This document shows positions 26,082 to 35,132 of a stretch of DNA of 46,535 bases, piece by piece. The notes below the pieces were generated by a model. That model ran no database searches, was not told the origin of the DNA, and worked only from the letters and a program-made list of their open reading frames with translations. The DNA comes from Brochothrix campestris FSL F6-1037 (GTDB lineage Bacteria; Bacillota; Bacilli; Lactobacillales; Listeriaceae): assembly GCF_000525915.1 (NCBI RefSeq), contig NZ_AODH01000002.1:1-46535 (forward strand), given 5' to 3'. A program made the translations under genes and the position numbers. Each line of letters starts with the position of its first letter. The stretch's first letter is position 1.

Positions 26082-27467
26082 TTATTTATCAGTCTGTCCC
26101 TCACGTATCGCTGCTAAATCGGCTAAAATACGGGGGAATTCTTTATCTAATTTGTAGAAGTATAAAATGATAATCATCAAGAGATTAAATAAAATCGGCA
26201 GCCATAAGAAGATGAAAACAATCATTGATTGCGCTGATTCAGGCTGTACCGCCGCACCTGATACAAAGCCTGCTGCCGCTAACATCCAACCAACAACAGC
26301 TGTCCCGAAACCAGTACCGACTTTGGCACCAAAGCTCCCAGCTGAATAAATCAAACCTTCAGTTCGAACACCGTTGCGCCATTCGCCATATTCAATCGTA
26401 TCGGCTAATAAGGCAAACAGAATGGCAACCACTGCTGCCCCACCAATCCCCTTAATCACATTTGTCGCAATTAAGAGTGGCAAGCTGTATGGTTCAATTA
26501 AGATGATAAACGAACCAATGAGAGCGATCACCGTTCCGACCATCGCCACATTTCGCTTACCATAACGCTTAATCACTGGCAACGCCAACACCATACATAA
26601 TACTGTTGGGATAACCGTTGTAATCGTTAAAATACCCATCAATGATTCTGTCGTTAACGAAGCACTCGCGCTGGCAACCTGTGCAACGAAAAATGTACTA
26701 ATTGCTGTGCCGACACCACTTGCAATGTTTTGAACTAAGAAAAACGCTAACACAATCACCCAATACTTATTATTAAACAGAAACTTCAACGATGTTTTAA
26801 GCGGTAACGGACGATTCTCTAATGCCTTAATCGCTGGTTTTACCCGTTCCTTCGTGTTTTTAAAGCAGAGTAATAAACAGATAAAGCCGACGATTGAGAA
26901 GATGATTGACATGAAAATCCAACCTTTTTGCCCACCACCGAGCATTTTAACAATCGCTAATGTTCCCATCCCGGCAATCATCGCTGCCGCGGTGCTAAAG
27001 AGCATCCGTGTGACATTTAAGACCGAACGCTCGTATTGATCTTGGGTAATGAGCGATGTTAAAGTGCCGTACGGAATGTTGACCATTGTGTAGGCAAACG
27101 ACAATAAGTTATACGAAATCGCCACATACACCAGCTGCCAAAACGTACTAACATCAGGGACAGTATACAATAAAATACCACTGATGAGAAACGGAACAGA
27201 GCCCCATAAAACCCATGGGCGAGCCTTGCCGTGTTTACTATGGGTTTTGTCGACAATAAAACCCATCCCAATATCGGTAACGCCATCAAACACCTTCGAA
27301 GCAAAAATAATCGTCCCGATAGTGGCTGGATTAAGTCCGATTACCATCGTGTAATAAAACATCAAAAACATCGTTGATACGTGCCATACAATACCGGACG
27401 CAAAGTCACCCGAACCGTATGAGACTCTTTCAGTTAATGAAATCGTATTGCGCTTTGCTATTGTCAT
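26082..27467 (-). CDS. GPH-family glycoside:cation symporter
   Basis: A 461-residue protein with 12 predicted membrane helices. The N-terminus (SYGSGDFASGIVWHVSTMF) and the loop FVDKTHSKHGKARPWVLWG are typical of the glycoside-pentoside-hexuronide symporters of the MelB/XynP/YihO kind. It should import a small glycoside with Na+ or H+ and no phosphorylation. It lies 32 bp after the GH3 gene in the same direction, with AAGGAGGATAAACG before the ATG. So the pair imports a beta-linked disaccharide or glycoside and hydrolyses it inside the cell. The exact sugar is unknown. Confidence 0.9.
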   Translation of the reverse strand: MTIAKRNTISLTERVSYGSGDFASGIVWHVSTMFLMFYYTMVIGLNPATIGTIIFASKVFDGVTDIGMGFIVDKTHSKHGKARPWVLWGSVPFLISGILLYTVPDVSTFWQLVYVAISYNLLSFAYTMVNIPYGTLTSLITQDQYERSVLNVTRMLFSTAAAMIAGMGTLAIVKMLGGGQKGWIFMSIIFSIVGFICLLLCFKNTKERVKPAIKALENRPLPLKTSLKFLFNNKYWVIVLAFFLVQNIASGVGTAISTFFVAQVASASASLTTESLMGILTITTVIPTVLCMVLALPVIKRYGKRNVAMVGTVIALIGSFIILIEPYSLPLLIATNVIKGIGGAAVVAILFALLADTIEYGEWRNGVRTEGLIYSAGSFGAKVGTGFGTAVVGWMLAAAGFVSGAAVQPESAQSMIVFIFLWLPILFNLLMIIILYFYKLDKEFPRILADLAAIREGQTDK

Positions 27468-27499
27468 CGTTTATCCTCCTTCGTTCAATTAGCCCATTA

Positions 27500-29767
27500 T
27501 CAATTCGCGTTTAATGCATTCAAGAATGCTGCGAGTTGCTCTTCTGAAAACTGACCTTGACTGAAACTAACAATCCCTCTTAATGGCATATTTTTTAACA
27601 TCGCTGCACCTAAATCGAGCGCTTCTGCTTCAAAATCCATTTCTGCAATGTTAAATGGCATCTCCAGTTGTTTAAAAAAGTGCTGCGCGGTTTCACGTGT
27701 TGCTGGATGACACATAATATCTCCGACCGTCGAATTACGAGTCATCGCTACCGGCAACGGCTGCGTCGATGTCACATGTACCGTTTCACGGAGTTCAATC
27801 ACTGCGGATGAACGACCGACTAGCAACGCGAATTCCCCCGTCTCCACATGCCAATCATTGATGCTTACATCGTAATAACTAAACGCACGCTTGTCTAAGG
27901 TTAGCGTGACCGTTTTTGTTTCGCCTGGTGCTAACCTTACCTTCGTAAAGGCCTTTAATTCTTTTAACGGACGAATGACCGTGCTCTGTAAGTCTTGCAC
28001 GTACAACTGCACAATTTCTTGCCCTGCTCGCGCCCCACTATTGGCGATTGTCACTGCTACCTCGACTGTCTCTTCATCGGTTAATGCCGTGCGATTAACG
28101 CTCATTTGTTGATAATCAAACTGCGTGTAACTAAGGCCATGACCAAACGGAAAGAGCGTCTCCATTGCTTTCGCTTCATAATAACGATAGCCCACAAAAA
28201 GTCCTTCATTGTAATCAACCACATCATTTGCACCTGGGAAGTTAAGGTGTGCAGGTGTATCTGCTAAACGCAAGGGGAAGGTTTCGGCTAGTTTCCCACT
28301 CGGATTCACATCACCGTACAGTAAATCACTCACTGCCCCACCAGCTGCTTGCCCACCTAAATACGCCTCCAGAACAGCATCAACCTTGTCAATCCAAGGC
28401 ATTTCAATCGGTGCCCCATTACTTAATACAACAACGATACGCTCATTAACGGCACTTAAACGTTCAATCAACTGCAGTTGGTTAGCTGGTAAGCGCAAAT
28501 GTTGACGGTCATAGCCTTCTGATTCATAGCGGTCTGGCAATCCAAGAACAACAACGAGTTGATCCGCGGTTGTTGCCATTGCAACAGCTTCTGCTATCAA
28601 TCCCTCATCGCTATCATCTGTTGCAAGTTCATAGCCTTGGGCATAACTGACAGTTGCCAAAGGTGCGGCGCTTTGCATTTCCGTTCGAATTGTTTCGACC
28701 ATTGTTGGATTGATTTTTGAACTACCGCTCCCTTGGTAACGTGGTGTCTGTGCTAATTCACCAATGATGACCACATCACGTTCTTTGCTCAATGGCAGCA
28801 AGTCCGCTTCATTTTTAAGTAAGACCATACTTTCACTCGCCACGCGACGGGCTAATTGATGATGCGCTGCTAAATCGTAAGGGGCTGGATTCGCTTGTGG
28901 CTTCGTCATCTCAATGAGACGCAGCACCCGTTCAGCCGCTTGATCGACCACTGCTTCATCCAAGCTCCCATCTTCAACTGCCGCCACGATTAGACTGTCT
29001 GAATAACCATTGTTAGCCGGCATATCGAGTTCTAACCCTGCTTTCAAAGCAGCGACACGATGATTAACCGCCCCCCAATCCGACACAACAGCTCCTTCAA
29101 AGCCCCATTCATCACGTAAGATGGTTGTGAGTAAACGCTCACTTTCTGACGCATATTCACCATTTACACGGTTATATGAACTCATCACCGTCGCTGGTTG
29201 TGCCTCTTTGACAACTGCTTCAAACGCCGCTAAATAAATTTCACGCAGACTGCGTTCATCAACTCTAGCATCGATTGTCATCCGTCGTTCCTCTTGGTTA
29301 TTGACAGCAAAATGTTTAAGCGATGTTCCCACTGGATGTGTTTGAATACCCTTTACTTGTTGTGTCGCCAGTTGGGCTGCTAAGAGCGGGTCTTCTGAAA
29401 AGTACTCGAAGTTCCGCCCACATAACGGTGAGCGTTTAATATTTACGCCTGGTCCGAGTAAGACTGAAATTTGTTCCGACACACAGGCTTCACCGAGTGC
29501 CTCACCCACTTCAAATAACAACGCCTTATTCCACGATGCAGCCATTCCTGCCGCTGATGGAAAACAAATCGCAGGTACACTGTCGAACACGCCGAGGTGA
29601 TCATTTGCATCTGGCCGCTGTTTACGGAGCCCATGTGGCCCATCCGTCACCATAATCGATGGTAGATTGAGTCGTTCGATTCCTTTAAGATGCCAAAAAT
29701 CTTGCCCTGAACAAAGACTCGCTTTTTCTGCTAACGTTAATTGTGACACTATTTGTTTGATAGTCAT
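27500..29767 (-). CDS. GH3 beta-glycosidase (beta-glucosidase-like)
   Basis: An intact 755-residue enzyme. The N-terminal (alpha/beta)8 domain shows MVTDGPHGLRKQ, GRNFEYFSEDP, VKHFAVNNQEE-like LKHFAVNNQEERR, and the nucleophile Asp in GAVVSDWGAV. The second domain is the alpha/beta sandwich (VLLKNEADLLPLSKERDVV), and the C-terminal part is fibronectin-III-like (LKAFTKVRLAPGETKTVTLT). There is no signal peptide, so it acts on imported glycosides. A further ~90 residues after the fibronectin domain are common in firmicute beta-glucosidases. TAAAGGAGGAG precedes the ATG. It is divergent from an AraC regulator and followed by the symporter. Confidence 0.92.
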   Translation of the reverse strand: MTIKQIVSQLTLAEKASLCSGQDFWHLKGIERLNLPSIMVTDGPHGLRKQRPDANDHLGVFDSVPAICFPSAAGMAASWNKALLFEVGEALGEACVSEQISVLLGPGVNIKRSPLCGRNFEYFSEDPLLAAQLATQQVKGIQTHPVGTSLKHFAVNNQEERRMTIDARVDERSLREIYLAAFEAVVKEAQPATVMSSYNRVNGEYASESERLLTTILRDEWGFEGAVVSDWGAVNHRVAALKAGLELDMPANNGYSDSLIVAAVEDGSLDEAVVDQAAERVLRLIEMTKPQANPAPYDLAAHHQLARRVASESMVLLKNEADLLPLSKERDVVIIGELAQTPRYQGSGSSKINPTMVETIRTEMQSAAPLATVSYAQGYELATDDSDEGLIAEAVAMATTADQLVVVLGLPDRYESEGYDRQHLRLPANQLQLIERLSAVNERIVVVLSNGAPIEMPWIDKVDAVLEAYLGGQAAGGAVSDLLYGDVNPSGKLAETFPLRLADTPAHLNFPGANDVVDYNEGLFVGYRYYEAKAMETLFPFGHGLSYTQFDYQQMSVNRTALTDEETVEVAVTIANSGARAGQEIVQLYVQDLQSTVIRPLKELKAFTKVRLAPGETKTVTLTLDKRAFSYYDVSINDWHVETGEFALLVGRSSAVIELRETVHVTSTQPLPVAMTRNSTVGDIMCHPATRETAQHFFKQLEMPFNIAEMDFEAEALDLGAAMLKNMPLRGIVSFSQGQFSEEQLAAFLNALNAN

Positions 29768-29788
29768 TATCGTTTCTCCTCCTTTAAT

Positions 29789-29802
29789 GTTTGCGCTTTC
29801 AC
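29789..29802 (-). promoter_or_regulatory. cre-like site upstream of GH3
   Basis: On the minus strand TGAAAGCGCAAACA fits the CcpA consensus TGWAANCGNTNWCA with one mismatch. It lies between the promoter region and the GH3 ribosome binding site, a position suited to roadblock repression by glucose. The 124-bp divergent region also holds AT-rich promoter-like sequence for both genes. Confidence 0.5.
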
Positions 29803-29891
29803 TCTTTAATAATAAGATTAATTATGTTACATTTATAGTATATTTCTACGTTTTTTAGTATAGAACAATGCTAATTAACATTAAGAGCTGA

Positions 29892-31106
29892 TTGGAGGTT
29901 TTTGTTACGCGTAAACGTGCCCATGTTATCGAACTGCTTCAGACATTGACCGACTTCCCTTTCACACTCCTATATCATAGTGGGAAGTGGCAATGTTTTG
30001 AAAAAGGAAAGGAACAAAACAAACTGCAACGTCCTGCCTTTATCGATCGGATTCAACCGTCACTCAGCAATGGTAACAAGCCAGAATTGTATATTTCGCC
30101 ACTGTTAGAACGGTTTATTTTCATCGATTTAGTGCCGCATTTAGATGCCCGTTTAATCGTCGGTCCTTTTTTAACCGCGCAACTCACACCTGAAACGTTA
30201 CAGTTGCTCAGCAATGCCCAACCAATCAATCGTCGCAGTCAATTGCCATCTTATTATGCGCAGTTGCCTTGCTTAGATGTCACTAAACAGTTTGCCCTCA
30301 TCCAGCTGATTTACACGATTATCTTTGGCAAGCCCCTTAAAAGTGAAACTATTTTAATTACCGATTGTTGGTTGCCACCCACAGACGACACCAAAGACAG
30401 GCAACAGCTTGAAGCAACCGCGACCCGACCAAACAAACGCTCGTTTGGGATGGAGCAACATTATTTAGCCTTGATTGAGCAGGGAAAAACCGATTACCTC
30501 AAGCTCTTGCTTAATCAAGGCCCGCTGTTTTTGGATGAGTCTGTTGGTCTGCTCGCGACGAGTAGCCTCCTCCGACATTATAAGAACATCGGGATCGCCG
30601 CTGTTTCACTTGCGACGCGGGCAGCCATTAAAGGTGGCCTTTTTTCAGAACGCGCCTACGAACTGAGTGATGGCTACATTCAACAACTGGAAAACTGCCA
30701 AACGATTGCCGAAGCAGACCAGTTAATTAAAATCGCCCTGCTCTTATTTACCGATGAAGTGCGACGCTGTGTTAACAATCATTTATCACCCCATATTATT
30801 AAAACCGTTCATTATTTAAAAGCACATCTGTACGAAGAAGTTACCGTCAATCAGTTAGCTGCTGACCTGCAATTATCACCAAACTACTTAGCGACCTGCT
30901 TTAAGCGCGAACTCGGTGTGTCTGTGCTAACACACCTTCATAAACTGCGGATTGAAGAAGCCCAATTGCTCATTGCAGCCCATCAAGACAGTTTATTAGA
31001 GATTGCGCAACGCCTAAAATTTCATGATCAAAGCCATTTTACCCGCGTGTTTAAACAACATACCGGGATGACACCACGAACGTATTTAAATGAAACATTA
31101 TGCTAA
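29892..31106 (+). CDS. AraC-family transcriptional regulator
   Basis: About 404 residues. The N-terminal 290 residues are a large sensor region without an obvious named domain. The C-terminal 100 residues are an AraC-type double HTH (VTVNQLAADLQLSPNYLATC and EIAQRLKFHDQSHFTRVFK, ending TGMTPRTYL). The build resembles regulators of beta-glucoside genes. The start is odd: the only upstream start codon in frame is TTG at 29892, which overlaps its own GGAGG, and there is no well-placed in-frame ATG or GTG. The true start may be non-standard or the 5' end may hold an indel. Divergent from GH3, so probably its activator. Confidence 0.82.
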   Translation: MEVFVTRKRAHVIELLQTLTDFPFTLLYHSGKWQCFEKGKEQNKLQRPAFIDRIQPSLSNGNKPELYISPLLERFIFIDLVPHLDARLIVGPFLTAQLTPETLQLLSNAQPINRRSQLPSYYAQLPCLDVTKQFALIQLIYTIIFGKPLKSETILITDCWLPPTDDTKDRQQLEATATRPNKRSFGMEQHYLALIEQGKTDYLKLLLNQGPLFLDESVGLLATSSLLRHYKNIGIAAVSLATRAAIKGGLFSERAYELSDGYIQQLENCQTIAEADQLIKIALLLFTDEVRRCVNNHLSPHIIKTVHYLKAHLYEEVTVNQLAADLQLSPNYLATCFKRELGVSVLTHLHKLRIEEAQLLIAAHQDSLLEIAQRLKFHDQSHFTRVFKQHTGMTPRTYLNETLC

Positions 31107-31110
31107 CACA

Positions 31111-31153
31111 AAAAAGGTAGGAGTGTCGTTGACTAACGACCTCCTACCTTTTT
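31111..31153. terminator. Bidirectional terminator after the AraC gene
   Basis: AAAAAGGTAGGAGTGTCGTT (31111-31130) pairs almost fully with AACGACCTCCTACCTTTTT (31135-31153). It serves the plus-strand AraC gene and the minus-strand gene ending at 31190. Confidence 0.9.
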
Positions 31154-31189
31154 CGGCTAAGCTAAAACGGTGAATATATCAAAGCAGTC

Positions 31190-31983
31190 TTATTCAGCTG
31201 CTGATACCCACACTTTTTTCTCAGCGATATCATAAATTTGTTCGAACTCGTCTTTATCGTAACTATCCAAGCGATTAAGACTATTTTTCGTTAAATACAT
31301 CCCCGGAGCAATTGAGAAAGAACCCCGGGTTGTGCTAATTTGTAGTTTATTGCCCTTTCTCGTCTTTAAAGTAGTTGAAGGCAAACAGAACGCCATTAAA
31401 GCATCATGATTTTCACCATCATAAAAGATGAAGTCATCTGCTTCTTTACGCTTACAGGCTTTAATACTCTGAACTTTTGAAAAAGCCATTTCTCCAATTC
31501 GACCCGTGCGATTAATGCTAATTAGCGTCTTTAATCCGACAAACCCATGCTTACCTGATTCAAAGTGAATTGTATCCCACTCTGCTTCAGTAATTTCAGT
31601 CACCACTAGAGTTGCTCGCTCCGATGGTGCAAAATCAGACAGTAGCGCGCGTTTCGTTAGGACACGATAATAGAAAGCATCACCCGCAGCACTCAGAACA
31701 TGATAGACACGGTATTGTTTCACTTTAAGTGGCGTCCTTTTCACCTTTGGTTCATGATAACCGAGGCTTGCTTGCTTAATTTTTTTAGGTTCCTGTTGAT
31801 CAAGTTCCTTTTCTAGTTTATTGATGACGTCACTACACTTAGCGATACGTTGGCATGTTTCACAGTCAGCCGTTGAACCCGGCGGATGCTTAAAATCAAG
31901 CGGTTCGTGTTCGTCATAGAGATCACCTAAAATGATAAAGAGGCGTTGCTTTTTCTTTTTTTGATGGTACGTCTATCTCTCAT
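31190..31983 (-). pseudogene. Unknown CxxC-containing protein, apparent frameshift near start
   Basis: I do not recognise this family. The clear open frame is 31190-31744 (184 residues), but the same frame stays open upstream to about 31960 with protein-like content: LFIILGDLYDEHEPL, then DCETCQRIAKC, a CxxC-x4-C cluster, then a charged stretch rich in Lys and Glu. An ATG at 31983 behind AAAGGG opens MRDRRTIKK and joins this frame if the T7 run at 31956-31962 is T8. The intact protein would have about 264 residues. The 184-residue part looks globular and mixed alpha/beta with no membrane helix. It is a single gene ending at a shared terminator. Confidence 0.5.
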
Positions 31984-32047
31984 CGTTATCATCCCTTTGC
32001 AGTTAGTGTTAACACTAGTTTACCATGACTGTCTCCCCTTTTCAGCC

Positions 32048-32097
32048 ACAAAAAAACAGTGTGGCTCAATCCGACTGTTCGAAGGAGCCCCGCTGTA
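32048..32097 (-). terminator. Terminator of the small membrane protein gene
   Basis: On the minus strand an imperfect stem (outer ACAG/CTGT, inner GGCTC/GAGCC) at 32055-32096 is followed by seven or more T. It starts at the stop codon of the gene at 32098-32460. Confidence 0.7.
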
Positions 32098-32460
32098 TTA
32101 TTTGAAATCATTAAGATAAATTTCAGTATTGCCACCATGGTCATCGATTTGATGACGCGCAATTAGAAAATTAAAATACAGCGATACTGTTAGTAGAAAG
32201 GTTAATAAAACCAATCCAGATTGGGAAATCAATAAAAAACGCTGTTTTTTATATGGCTTCGTTAATACAAGTGCTAACATTAAAAAAATCAGCAAGACCA
32301 GTATAAATTCAACTGCAAAATAAATAACAGCATAATCCAAACTTTTGGTGTAATTATCATATTCGTCAATATAATAGCCTGAAATATAAGTCATCGCTGC
32401 TGTGGCGAGAATTGCGATTACACTCAAACCACCAAGACAAATACTTACGATTCGTTTCAC
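32098..32460 (-). CDS. Small membrane protein of unknown function
   Basis: A 120-residue protein that I do not recognise. Three membrane helices are visible: IVSICLGGLSVIAILATAAM at the N-terminus, YFAVEFILVLLIFLMLALVL in the middle and FLLISQSGLVLLTFLLTVSL, with a short basic loop (TKPYKKQR) before the third. The C-terminus (HQIDDHGGNTEIYLNDFK) is polar. Translation starts at GTG 32460 behind GGGGGTGG. It has its own terminator and no evident operon partner. Confidence 0.65.
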   Translation of the reverse strand: MKRIVSICLGGLSVIAILATAAMTYISGYYIDEYDNYTKSLDYAVIYFAVEFILVLLIFLMLALVLTKPYKKQRFLLISQSGLVLLTFLLTVSLYFNFLIARHQIDDHGGNTEIYLNDFK

Positions 32461-32584
32461 ACATCCACCCCCAACTATCTTACTAAAAATTATACAGGAT
32501 GTAAGGATAGATAGCTTATCATCGCTTTCGTTTAGAGCGTGAAATGGCGGATGTATGACGATTCGGTGACAATAGCTCTTTCGT

Positions 32585-33874
32585 TTAATCTCTAGTTTTT
32601 ATTTCTTTTGATAATAACTTTTGATCGAATCGTTTGAAAAAGGGATAGTAAATAAGCACAGCCAAGGCAAGATTACCTAGCGCCAACACTGCTGCCCGCC
32701 AATCCATACCGGTTGCCAACATCGCTCCCAATGGTGCTGGTAACGTCCACGGCACAATGGCAATGGGATAATCCACGATGTTAAAGACGACCATCGCCAA
32801 GTAAGTTGTGGTTCCCATCACTAGTGGTGCCAAAATGAATGGAATGGCCAAAAATGGATTCATCACTAGTGGCACACCAAAAATAAGCGGTTCATTAATA
32901 TTAAACAGACTCGGAACGAGCGTAAACCGTCCAATTTTTTTACAGAAGGCCGACATCCCCACAACCGCCATTAACAGCGCTAACGCAAGTGTAGCACCCG
33001 CGCCACCAATCCAGACAAACCATTGAAAAAATTGTTCCGTTAAAAAATGTGGAATTGGTTCATTAGCTGCAGCCGCATTCATGTTGTCATTTAAATGAGC
33101 AAACCAAAACGGCGTTAGAAGCGGTTTGGCTAAAATCATACCATGAATACCAAAGAGCCAGACGATTGTAATCAGTAAAATCGGCATAATCACCGCTAAA
33201 AAGGAATCCCCTGCAAAGTACCTGATTGGACTAAACAGCCACTGCAGCGTGCTGTTCAAATCGAAGTGCAACACGACCTTTAGCACCCAAGTACTAATAA
33301 TGAGCAACGTTCCTGGAATCAATGCCACAAACGAGTGAATCACGGCTGGTGGTACACCCGCTGGCATCTTAATCACCCACTTTTTTGCGATGCAAAAGCG
33401 AACCAGTTCAACCGTTGCAATCGACAGCACCATTGCCGTAAAAAGACCATTGGCGCCGAGGTTTGTAAGTGGTAAGACCGTTCCAGTAATAGTGAGACCG
33501 ACTGCTGCCGATTGCTCGGTGCTAATTGTTGCGGGTGTCACCGCCGCCATTAAAAATGACAACACGGCTAACACACTTGTCGATGCCCGATCGATACCAT
33601 ATTCATCACATAAACTAATCGTGATGCCGATACAGACGTAAATTGACATTAGATCAATCGTCACATGCATCGGTAGCCGTAAACTCGTTGCATATGGTGC
33701 AATCACTGACTCCCAACCAGCGATTGGTAAATTGAGTACAATGATAAAAAACGACCCAATAATCGTTACGGGAATCACTACACTCATCCCGTTACGAATT
33801 GCTGTGATGTAACGATTGCCCGCTATCTTTCCCATTTGTGCGACGATTTTATCAGAGCGCTTCAGCTGTTCCAT
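32585..33874 (-). CDS. celB: PTS cellobiose/diacetylchitobiose-type EIIC permease
   Basis: A 429-residue membrane component of a lactose/cellobiose-family phosphotransferase system. It has about ten helices and the family start RYITAIRNGMSVVIPVTIIG, with the substrate region SLFNINEPLIFGVPLVMNP containing the conserved NEP Glu. It should move a beta-glucoside-type sugar through the membrane while EIIB phosphorylates it. No EIIA, EIIB or 6-phospho-glycosidase gene is in this window, so it must use components encoded elsewhere. A promoter with TATACT (minus strand) lies just upstream near 33910. The start at 33874 follows GAAAGAGGGGGAAGG. Confidence 0.9.
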   Translation of the reverse strand: MEQLKRSDKIVAQMGKIAGNRYITAIRNGMSVVIPVTIIGSFFIIVLNLPIAGWESVIAPYATSLRLPMHVTIDLMSIYVCIGITISLCDEYGIDRASTSVLAVLSFLMAAVTPATISTEQSAAVGLTITGTVLPLTNLGANGLFTAMVLSIATVELVRFCIAKKWVIKMPAGVPPAVIHSFVALIPGTLLIISTWVLKVVLHFDLNSTLQWLFSPIRYFAGDSFLAVIMPILLITIVWLFGIHGMILAKPLLTPFWFAHLNDNMNAAAANEPIPHFLTEQFFQWFVWIGGAGATLALALLMAVVGMSAFCKKIGRFTLVPSLFNINEPLIFGVPLVMNPFLAIPFILAPLVMGTTTYLAMVVFNIVDYPIAIVPWTLPAPLGAMLATGMDWRAAVLALGNLALAVLIYYPFFKRFDQKLLSKEIKTRD

Positions 33875-34000
33875 TAGCCTTCCCCCTCTTTCGTTTGATA
33901 GCTTTAGTATAGAGGTGAGATTGCACGATACACAACTGATAGCTGTTGACGATTATTGTTTTTTTAGATTGCTACTTTTATAAACTTATTTAATGCAAAA

Positions 34001-34025
34001 AAAGAGCAACGATAGATAGTTGCTC
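34001..34025 (-). terminator. Terminator of the Gfo/Idh/MocA gene
   Basis: On the minus strand GAGCAAC (34019-34025) pairs with GTTGCTC (34004-34010) and is followed by seven T (33997-34003). The spacing downstream of the stop at 34088 suits that gene. Confidence 0.8.
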
Positions 34026-34087
34026 CAAGTTTACAAATAAACGCTGTTCTAGATTGTGACAACTTGCTTGCTCTTAGCTAAGACTCT

Positions 34088-34996
34088 TTACTCAATCCCA
34101 GCCGCATTCAACATCCGTTCACACAATTCATGTGATTGCACGATGCTTGCAGCACTGATGCACGCCTCTTTTGTTTTAACGGCGCCGATAAAGGCACGAA
34201 TCATCGGATCAAACCCTCGTTTATGGAGGGTTGTCTCCCAATCTGTGAATTTCTGCGTTGTGCGCGTGTTCCCGGCAAACGTTTGATACTGCACGAGGTC
34301 ATCTAAGCGTGTTGTGCCTGTTGGTGTTTGGACTTCCATGATTTCGGAGTTAACACCCGCTTCAAAATTGACGGAGACACTGCAACTTGTTGTTGCTGTT
34401 TCAAACGTCACAACGGCTCGTTGAAAACCACCGTCTTTGAGAACAATGTTTGAACGAAAGTCAGTCACCACATCATCGATTAAATAAAGGGCGGTGTCTA
34501 ACGAATGGATGAAAATATCATAAATTGTGAAACGTACTGGCGCACCCGGTTTATTGGCGCGGGTTTTTTGAACATTAATCATTCTTTTTTGCGGCAGTGC
34601 CTTTAATTGCTGTACCATTGGTGCAAAGCGACGATTGAAGCCGGCCATTAAAAGCAGGCCTTTTTGTTGCGCTAAAGCGACTAACTCCGCTACTTCGGTC
34701 GCATTTTCACTGATTGGTTTATCCACAAACACATGAATACCTGCGTTCAAAGCCGCAGTAACAAAACGTGCATGCGTGTGCGTCGCCGTATGAATAAAAA
34801 TCGCTTCAATCCCGCTTGTAAGCAGAGCATTATGGTCGGTATACAGGTGCTTAACACCGTATTTTTGACCTAACTGTGCTAATTTTTGCGGATCGCGTGT
34901 GCATAAATGCCATTCAATCTCGTCTTGCATTGCCATTGTCACTGGCATATACGCTTTTTGGGCAATTCCACCTAATCCGATAACACCTATTTTCAT
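34088..34996 (-). CDS. Gfo/Idh/MocA-family oxidoreductase
   Basis: A 302-residue NAD(P)-dependent dehydrogenase-like protein. The cofactor loop is IGVIGLGGIAQKAYMP at residues 2-17, the catalytic-region motif is HVFVDKPISENATEVAEL (the conserved EKP-type position reads DKP), and MAGFNRRFAP follows. The closest style is the MviM/YceM type. It is monocistronic, with a terminator downstream. The substrate of these enzymes is usually a sugar, sugar acid or inositol; nothing here fixes it. The neighbour EIIC gene is separated by its own promoter. Confidence 0.88.
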   Translation of the reverse strand: MKIGVIGLGGIAQKAYMPVTMAMQDEIEWHLCTRDPQKLAQLGQKYGVKHLYTDHNALLTSGIEAIFIHTATHTHARFVTAALNAGIHVFVDKPISENATEVAELVALAQQKGLLLMAGFNRRFAPMVQQLKALPQKRMINVQKTRANKPGAPVRFTIYDIFIHSLDTALYLIDDVVTDFRSNIVLKDGGFQRAVVTFETATTSCSVSVNFEAGVNSEIMEVQTPTGTTRLDDLVQYQTFAGNTRTTQKFTDWETTLHKRGFDPMIRAFIGAVKTKEACISAASIVQSHELCERMLNAAGIE

Positions 34997-35132
34997 TATG
35001 AGCCCTACTTTCTATAAGTGAATTTATTACGTTGCCCTTTAAGTATACCTTACACAGCGATGATTGTGTCGACTTTAGCGCCTGTCAATTAACCGTTTAA
35101 ACAGATGAAAGACGCTTATCTTTATTCGATTA

